This document shows positions 5,537-10,625 of a DNA stretch of 10,625 nt, one piece after another. The DNA is from Bacteroidota bacterium. GTDB taxonomy: Bacteria; Bacteroidota; Rhodothermia; Rhodothermales; UBA10348. The notes under the pieces were generated by a model. The model was not told where the DNA came from. It saw only the letters and a list, made by a program, of their open reading frames with translations, and ran no database searches. The stretch covers positions 1 through 10,625 of the forward strand of contig SMXL01000105.1 of NCBI GenBank assembly GCA_004356385.1, written 5' to 3'. The position numbers and the translations under genes were made by a program. Numbering within the stretch: position 1 is the stretch's first letter; every line of letters begins with the position of its first letter.

Positions 5537-8131
5537 ATGATCGTAGACTCCGGGAAATTTCTTTCGTTGGTAGCGCGGCTGTTGCCACTAGCCATTCTCA
5601 TCATCAGGCCTTCGTTTGGCCAGGCACTTCCGTTTCCGTTGGATATGCCGCTTCCGGGTGTCACGTCCTACGATCCTAAAATCCCAACTCCGGAAGAAAT
5701 AATTGGTCACGAGATTGGTACCCGGCATACCGTTCCGTATCAGGTTGAAGCTTATTTCAATGCGATTGCTGCAGTCAGCGACCGAGTCACGCTCAATATT
5801 TACGCCCAGTCGTACGAAGGTCGAAATTTGATCCACGCAATCGTGACGTCGCCGACGAACCATGCCCGGTTGGAGGAGATCAGGGAGGCCAATCTGCGAC
5901 TTGCAGACGATTCTGAAAACGTGACCGATGCTGAAATCGAGAACATGCCGGTGGTACTATACCAAGGGTACAGCGTGCATGGGAACGAAGCGAGCGGAAC
6001 TGAAGCAGCCATTTTGTACCTGTATCATCTGGCTGCTGCTCGCGGCCCGGTGGTGGAAGATGCGTTGGATCAGATAGTTGTTATTCTGGACCCGATGTTC
6101 AATCCGGATGGGCGCGACCGATTTACTGATTGGGTAAACCGAAACCGCGGTGCGGTAGCCGTCAGCGACACGCAGGACCGGGAGCACAACGAGGCCTGGC
6201 CGGGTGGACGGACCAATCATTACTGGTTTGATCTGAATCGCGACTGGATGGTGGGCCAGCATCCCGAGTCTCGGGGGCGATTAAAGACCTTTCATGCATG
6301 GAGGCCGCACGTTCTTACCGACCACCACGAGATGGGAACAGGTTCAACATTTTTCTTTCAACCCGGAATACCATCGAGGAATAATCCCAACACACCGGAA
6401 CGGACGTTTGAGCTGACCGATGCGATCGCTCAATTTCACGCGGAGGGCCTCGACCGGATTGGCTCTCAATACTACACCCGTGAATCGTTCGACGATTTTT
6501 TCTACGGAAAAGGATCAGCATTCCCAGACATCAATGGGAGCGTAGGAATTCTCTTCGAGCAGGCTTCGTCCCGGGCGCTTGAGCGGGACGCCAACGACGG
6601 AGTTTTGCATTACGCGTTCACCGTCCGGAATCAATTTGCCGCATCCCTTTCTACGCTCGCCGCCGGAGCAGCTCTTCGCACTCGTCTGTTGACGAATCAA
6701 AGAGATTTCTATCGGGAAAGTCTCGTACTGGCAGATAAGCACCCGATTAAAGCGTATGTCGTATCGCTGGATCGGGGTCGCACTCGCGCACAAAAACTTG
6801 CCCAATTGCTTCAGCGCCACCGTGTGGAGCTTTATGAGCTCTCGCGAGATCTGTCCATCGATGGTCGCGCTTACATGGCCGGCGAGGCCTATGTGATTCC
6901 GCTTGCACAACGGCAAATGCGACTCATCAAATCGGTCATGGAACGGACGCTGACGTATCAGGACTCGCTATTCTACGATGTTTCTACGTGGACGTTGCCA
7001 CTTGCCCACGACGTTGACTATGGCGAGTATAGACGAAACGCCACTAACTTTAAGGGTGACCTTTTAGGCGATGTTAAGCTCGATGGCGGTGAAATCGTTG
7101 GCGGTAGATCGTCTTACGCTTATCTGATGCCATGGAATAGATATTTCGCTCCTCGATCGTTATACCGATTCCTGAAAGCGGGCGTGCCCGTTCGGGTCAT
7201 GATGGATCGTTTTTCGGTTGTGTTAAACGGAAACCTGACTTGGTTTGAGAGCGGTACGATCGTCATTCCTTTGAAAGGGCGTGACACGCCTCTGAAAACG
7301 TACGATGCTGAAAATGTCCACGAGCTGGTTGAGCAGGCCGCAGAAAACGACCATACTCTGTTTTATTCGGTGTCTTCGGGTCTGACGCCTGACGGACCGG
7401 ATCTGGGGGGCTCCAGTACATCGTCGCTCACGCTCCCGGTAATAGGGCTCCTTACGGGGCGAGGCATAAGCTCTGGAAACGCAGGAGAACTCTGGCATCT
7501 ATTATCAGAACGATTTCGTATTCCCGTTTCTTTGTTGGACGTATCGCGGCTCAGTCGAAATGACCTGTCGAAGTATAATGTCATCGTGCATCCCGGAGGC
7601 TCGCTAGATGATCCGGATTCAGAGGCGCTTGTCAAGTGGACGAAGGATGGCGGATCGCTCATCGCGATGTCTGGGGCAATAAATTGGGCTCAGAGTAATG
7701 ACCTACTGGAAATTGAATCAAAATCATTCGATACGGATTCCCTAATTCAAGGGCTACCATACAATCAATTGGATGAAGCCCGGGGGGCCCATCGGATCGG
7801 TGGATCTATTTTCACTTTGTCAATCGACACGACTCACCCCGTTGGATTCGGAATAAACCATTCTCTGCCCGTATTTCATATCGGAAGTCAATTTTACGAA
7901 GCCCCCGAAACTCCAGGCCAGGGGCTTGGACTATATTCAGACCAGCCGCTCTTGAGTGGATACATTTCTGATGACAAACTCGAGCAACTTGAAGGCAGTG
8001 CGGGCGCCGTCGCAGCGCGAGCGGGAAAGGGTCGCGTTATCGGGTTCATGGACAGGTTGAGTTTTCGTGCATATTGGCATGGGAGTCAACGATTATTCCT
8101 TAATGCTGTGTTTTTCAGCCGGGCCTTTTGA
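5537..8131 (+). CDS. Secreted M14 family zinc carboxypeptidase with C-terminal amidotransferase-like domain
   Basis: An 864-residue protein when started at the ATG at 5537, which gives a signal peptide (hydrophobic LLPLAILII, likely cleavage after SFGQA near residue 30). The frame is open further upstream to 5420 inside the previous gene, but that would add 39 unlikely residues. The M14 domain (about 50-380) shows zinc ligands H148 and E151 (VHGNEASG), the DLNRDW substrate-binding motif (232-237), the third ligand H264 in TDHHEMG (260-266), and probable catalytic E341 in GILFEQASS. Residues about 385-630 are uncharacterised. Residues 633-721 resemble a class I glutamine-amidotransferase-like fold (PVIGLLTGRG, VIVHPGGSL, WTKDGGSLIAMSGA) without an evident catalytic Cys, as seen in large M14 proteins of Bacteroidota and relatives. 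It should trim C-terminal residues from peptides outside the cytoplasm. The gene follows the asparaginase by 37 bp. The ribosome site is weak. Confidence 0.9.
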   Translation: MIVDSGKFLSLVARLLPLAILIIRPSFGQALPFPLDMPLPGVTSYDPKIPTPEEIIGHEIGTRHTVPYQVEAYFNAIAAVSDRVTLNIYAQSYEGRNLIHAIVTSPTNHARLEEIREANLRLADDSENVTDAEIENMPVVLYQGYSVHGNEASGTEAAILYLYHLAAARGPVVEDALDQIVVILDPMFNPDGRDRFTDWVNRNRGAVAVSDTQDREHNEAWPGGRTNHYWFDLNRDWMVGQHPESRGRLKTFHAWRPHVLTDHHEMGTGSTFFFQPGIPSRNNPNTPERTFELTDAIAQFHAEGLDRIGSQYYTRESFDDFFYGKGSAFPDINGSVGILFEQASSRALERDANDGVLHYAFTVRNQFAASLSTLAAGAALRTRLLTNQRDFYRESLVLADKHPIKAYVVSLDRGRTRAQKLAQLLQRHRVELYELSRDLSIDGRAYMAGEAYVIPLAQRQMRLIKSVMERTLTYQDSLFYDVSTWTLPLAHDVDYGEYRRNATNFKGDLLGDVKLDGGEIVGGRSSYAYLMPWNRYFAPRSLYRFLKAGVPVRVMMDRFSVVLNGNLTWFESGTIVIPLKGRDTPLKTYDAENVHELVEQAAENDHTLFYSVSSGLTPDGPDLGGSSTSSLTLPVIGLLTGRGISSGNAGELWHLLSERFRIPVSLLDVSRLSRNDLSKYNVIVHPGGSLDDPDSEALVKWTKDGGSLIAMSGAINWAQSNDLLEIESKSFDTDSLIQGLPYNQLDEARGAHRIGGSIFTLSIDTTHPVGFGINHSLPVFHIGSQFYEAPETPGQGLGLYSDQPLLSGYISDDKLEQLEGSAGAVAARAGKGRVIGFMDRLSFRAYWHGSQRLFLNAVFFSRAF

Positions 8132-8158
8132 TAGGGCCGAGCGGATGTCTTTCCTGAA

Positions 8159-10189
8159 ATGGCCAATCGACTTCATGGGGCAACGAGTCCGTATCTGAGG
8201 CAGCACGCGGACAACCCCGTGGACTGGTACCCCTGGGGCGATGAGGCATTTAACGACGCAGCCTCGAGGGGTGTGCCTGTACTGATCTCCATTGGATATG
8301 CTGCTTGTCATTGGTGTCACGTCATGGCGCACGAATCCTTTGAGGACCCGGAAGTGGGAGAGGTGCTCAATCGGGCCTTCGTCAACATCAAAGTGGACCG
8401 CGAAGAACACCCCACCGTCGACCATTTCTATATGAGCGCCTGCACGGCGATGGGACAAGCAGGCGGGTGGCCGCTTACGATCGTAGCCACGCCTGATCGT
8501 GTTCCATTTTACTGTGCGACGTACTTGCCGAAGACAAGTCGGTACGGTCGGATGGGGGTACTGGAACTGGTCGAGAAAATCAGTAGCGCGTGGATGGAGG
8601 ACTCGAAACGGATTTCAGAGTTTGGACACGAACTCATTGCCGCACTAGGACAGCAGCCTGACGATTCAGGAACGGAACCGGTAGCGAAGGAGAAGATGTC
8701 GGCGGCCTTTTCTGCCCTCGTTTCTAGATATGACGCGGAATGGGGAGGATTTGGCGCTGCCCCGAAATTTCCGACAGCTCACCAGCTCAGCTTCCTGCTT
8801 CGATATGGCAACAGTGCGGGAGACGATGCCGCGTACAAAATGGTCGATGCGACACTTCGGGCCATGCGCAGAGGGGGCATTTTCGACCAAATTGGACTGG
8901 GGATACATCGCTATTCGACAGACCGGGAGTGGAAGCTTCCTCACTTCGAAAAGATGTTGGTCGATCAAGCCATGCTGATAGTCGCATGTACGGAAGCCTT
9001 TCAGGTCAATCGTGATCCATACTATCAGTCCATGTCCGGAGATCTAATCGAATATGTAGTGCGGGATTTGTTGGCACCGGGTGGTGGATTCTTTGCGTCT
9101 GAAGATGCGGACAGCGAGGGGTCAGAGGGAAAGTTCTACTTGTGGGCGTGGGGTGAACTCGAAGAGGTCCTCACGACCGCTGAGCTCGAGTATGCTCACC
9201 GGGAATGGCGTGTAGACAGGGCGGGAAATATTCAAGATGAGTCGACCGGCGAACCGACGGGAATGAATCTTTTTCTCGGCGGAAATTCCTACCCAAAAGA
9301 TCGGGATCGTGCGTTGTGGTCTTCGATTGTTCAAAAACTTCTCGAGGTCAGGTCGGACCGAATTCGGCCTCAGCGAGATGAAAAACTGTTGACAGATTGG
9401 AACGGGGCGATGATCGCGGCTCTGGCCAGGGCCGGAAGGGTTTTTTCGAATTCAGAATGGATCAGCGCCGCGGAGCGAGCAGCTCGTTTCATGGTCGAAA
9501 ACCATTCTCTACAGGGGAAACTGGTGCATTCTTCGTTTGAGGGAACGACCTCTGAGGCTGGATTTTTGGATGACTACGCTTTCCTCAGTTGGGGATTTCT
9601 GGAGTTGTTTGAGGCGACTGGAAATATGGAGTGGTTGTCCAAAGCCGAAGACTATGTACGCGTCGCGATATCCGATTTCTGGGACGATGATGCAAGAGGA
9701 TTTTTCCTCAGTAACCCGGATGTCCACAAATTACCGATTCGCCTCAAACAGTTTCACGACGGAGCTACTCCTTCCGGATCATCTGTTATCGCTCAGACAA
9801 TGCTCAAGCTTGCAGAAGTACTTGCTGACGAGCATTTAGAAGAATTAGGCCGTCAACAGGCCGACGCCAGTTTAGCAGGATCATCCAGTTATGCCCTCGG
9901 TTTTTCTTCGGCGATGATGACAGTGGATCTGGCTCAGGGAGATCGTCGCGAGATTGTGATTGTCGGAGAACCCGGTGAGTTGTCTCTCATCGTGAATAGC
10001 ACGTTTCTTCCGACCGCGGTGATTCTGATCAAATCTCCAAAGATGGCTGAGGAACTCGAATCGTGCTTACCCCACCTGATTGAATATGTATCCATCGACG
10101 GGAAAGAGACCGTCTATATCTGCACAAATCGAACGTGTGAACTGCCTATCACTGAGCCTGACGTGTTGAAATTGGCGTTAAAAGGATAA
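8159..10189 (+). CDS. YyaL/SSP411-like protein: DUF255 thioredoxin-like domain plus alpha/alpha barrel
   Basis: A 676-residue soluble protein of normal length for the YyaL/spermatogenesis-associated protein 20 family. The N-terminus carries the family signature: [18 protein letters not shown] (10-27), then the thioredoxin-like DUF255 domain with [15 protein letters not shown] (49-63; CxxC at C50 and C53), [10 protein letters not shown] (76-85) and the cis-Pro loop GGWPLT (102-107). From about residue 160 to 620 it is helical and resembles an (alpha/alpha)6 barrel related to N-acylglucosamine 2-epimerase and glycoside hydrolase folds ([72 protein letters not shown]). There is no signal peptide, so it is cytosolic. 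The biochemical role of the family is not settled; a redox-linked or sugar-processing activity has been proposed from the fold. The gene starts 27 bp after the M14 stop with only a weak GCGGA upstream, and is probably the last gene of this operon. Confidence 0.93.
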   Translation: MANRLHGATSPYLRQHADNPVDWYPWGDEAFNDAASRGVPVLISIGYAACHWCHVMAHESFEDPEVGEVLNRAFVNIKVDREEHPTVDHFYMSACTAMGQAGGWPLTIVATPDRVPFYCATYLPKTSRYGRMGVLELVEKISSAWMEDSKRISEFGHELIAALGQQPDDSGTEPVAKEKMSAAFSALVSRYDAEWGGFGAAPKFPTAHQLSFLLRYGNSAGDDAAYKMVDATLRAMRRGGIFDQIGLGIHRYSTDREWKLPHFEKMLVDQAMLIVACTEAFQVNRDPYYQSMSGDLIEYVVRDLLAPGGGFFASEDADSEGSEGKFYLWAWGELEEVLTTAELEYAHREWRVDRAGNIQDESTGEPTGMNLFLGGNSYPKDRDRALWSSIVQKLLEVRSDRIRPQRDEKLLTDWNGAMIAALARAGRVFSNSEWISAAERAARFMVENHSLQGKLVHSSFEGTTSEAGFLDDYAFLSWGFLELFEATGNMEWLSKAEDYVRVAISDFWDDDARGFFLSNPDVHKLPIRLKQFHDGATPSGSSVIAQTMLKLAEVLADEHLEELGRQQADASLAGSSSYALGFSSAMMTVDLAQGDRREIVIVGEPGELSLIVNSTFLPTAVILIKSPKMAEELESCLPHLIEYVSIDGKETVYICTNRTCELPITEPDVLKLALKG

Positions 10190-10215
10190 GGGCGAATTCC
10201 GGAAGGAATCCGCCC
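10190..10215. terminator. Strong hairpin with GNRA tetraloop in the convergent intergenic region
   Basis: An 11-bp stem, GGGCGAATTCC pairing with GGAATCCGCCC, has one A-C mismatch and closes on a GGAA tetraloop. It begins immediately after the stop codon of the YyaL-like gene. Rightward there is no T-run after it. Leftward the stem is followed by TTATCCTTTTAA, which is T-rich, so it works better on paper as a terminator for the DUF4097 gene arriving from the right, and perhaps as a 3'-end stabiliser for the rightward operon. Confidence 0.6.
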
Positions 10216-10340
10216 CTAATCACTGTGAACCCCTTGGCGTTGAATCGCCAGTCCCTCTCTCCGGGTGTGCTAAATATTCAGGCCAGTTCTTGCAAAATGT
10301 GCCGGTGATCGAGCGCCCTTTCGTGAGCGCCCGTATCTCG
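10216..10340. other. Remainder of convergent intergenic region
   Basis: This non-coding DNA holds a small second hairpin, TGGCG-TTGAAT-CGCCA (about 10235-10250), and an 8-bp direct repeat GAGCGCCC at 10311-10318 and 10325-10332, spaced by six bases. Neither has a clear function. I see no gene or promoter. Confidence 0.4.
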
Positions 10341-10625
10341 CTATCTATTCTTCATCTCTATAGAGCCGTGCGTAGTGCGTATTCTAATCTTCGATCCGCC
10401 GCCGTTGACGAGGCCTTTGACCCGATCCTTCTTTACACTTCCATTCAAGTCAAAATGTTTGCTTACCCTGACTTGAGTGGCTTCGAAGTCAAGCTCGGCA
10501 GCAATATTCGATGGAGCGTAAACGGTCACGTCTCCGTGACTCGTTTTCAGCTCCGAGCTGAAGTTGCCCAGAAGCGCGATCTCGATATCGCCGTGGGACG
10601 TGGTAATTTCTGAGTCTCCCATGAG
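10341..10625 (-). CDS. DUF4097-type beta-strand repeat protein, C-terminal fragment (5' end outside window)
   Basis: The minus-strand frame is open from the right edge to the TAG at 10343-10341, giving the last 95 residues of a protein. An in-frame Met lies at 10622, but the frame continues beyond it and the segment reads as the middle of a repeat domain, so I treat it as partial. The fragment shows the short beta-strand repeats of the DUF4097/putative auto-transporter adhesin-like head group: ITTSHGDIEIAL, LKTSHGDVTVYA and IRTTHGSIEMKN, each pairing a T-S/T-H-G turn with alternating polar and hydrophobic residues, as in a right-handed beta-solenoid. Such proteins are usually exported and often sit near anti-sigma or two-component genes; function is unknown. 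It ends in MKNR. It converges on the YyaL-like operon. Confidence 0.75.
   Translation of the reverse strand, partial: LMGDSEITTSHGDIEIALLGNFSSELKTSHGDVTVYAPSNIAAELDFEATQVRVSKHFDLNGSVKKDRVKGLVNGGGSKIRIRTTHGSIEMKNR

Noticed and set aside
7775..7790. Run CCCGGGGGGCCC inside the M14 gene as a possible frameshift site
   Set aside because: The frame stays open through it and the domain pattern continues on both sides, so there is no sign of a sequencing error or programmed shift.
10311..10332. Direct repeat GAGCGCCC twice with a 14-base period
   Set aside because: Only two short copies without flanking structure. This is not enough for a CRISPR, iteron or attachment site call.
10290..10613. Plus-strand open frame of 107 codons at the right end
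   Set aside because: It is antisense to the DUF4097-type repeat fragment, whose TSHGD repeats are clearly protein-like; the plus-strand product is not.

Overview
The window reads as an ordinary chromosomal stretch from a free-living, probably marine or aquatic member of the Bacteroidota/Rhodothermota (FCB) group. The basis is indirect: the protein set (Tat-exported glycosylasparaginase, large secreted M14 peptidase with a C-terminal amidotransferase-like domain, YyaL/DUF255 protein, DUF4097 protein), weak Shine-Dalgarno sequences, and two matches to the Bacteroidota -7 element TAnnTTTG in intergenic DNA. Base composition is close to balanced. Gemmatimonadota or another FCB lineage is not excluded. 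I see no rRNA, tRNA, CRISPR array, insertion sequence, phage gene or integration scar.

Layout. A divergent intergenic region (4319-4416) separates two gene clusters. Leftward lies thiE (thiamine phosphate synthase), a 72-bp gap, an M24 (Xaa-Pro type) metallopeptidase, a soluble PAS histidine kinase whose ATG overlaps the peptidase stop codon as ATGA, and, 13 bp further, a DUF819 membrane protein that runs off the left edge. Rightward lies a Tat-signal glycosylasparaginase, then 37 bp later a secreted M14 metallopeptidase, then 27 bp later a YyaL/SSP411-like protein (thioredoxin-like DUF255 plus alpha/alpha barrel). A convergent intergenic region (10190-10340) with a strong GNRA-loop hairpin separates this from the C-terminal end of a DUF4097-type protein entering from the right edge.

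How the genes may work together (inference). The rightward operon looks suited to extracytoplasmic glycopeptide turnover: glycosylasparaginases of this family act on glycosylated Asn only when it has been trimmed of neighbouring residues, and an exported M14 carboxypeptidase would supply C-terminal trimming. The leftward cluster combines a cytosolic peptidase, a cytosolic orphan kinase and a transporter-like protein in a tightly coupled arrangement, which suggests peptide or amino-acid handling with sensing. thiE sits at the head of that cluster without other thiamine genes.

All seven genes belong to known families. Points worth a second look are the sensor kinase (degenerate receiver domain, and Met in place of the Thr/Asn of the phosphatase motif), the changed active-site positions of the glycosylasparaginase and ThiE, and the linked peptidase-kinase-DUF819 cassette. 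I did not find convincing evidence of a wholly new system.
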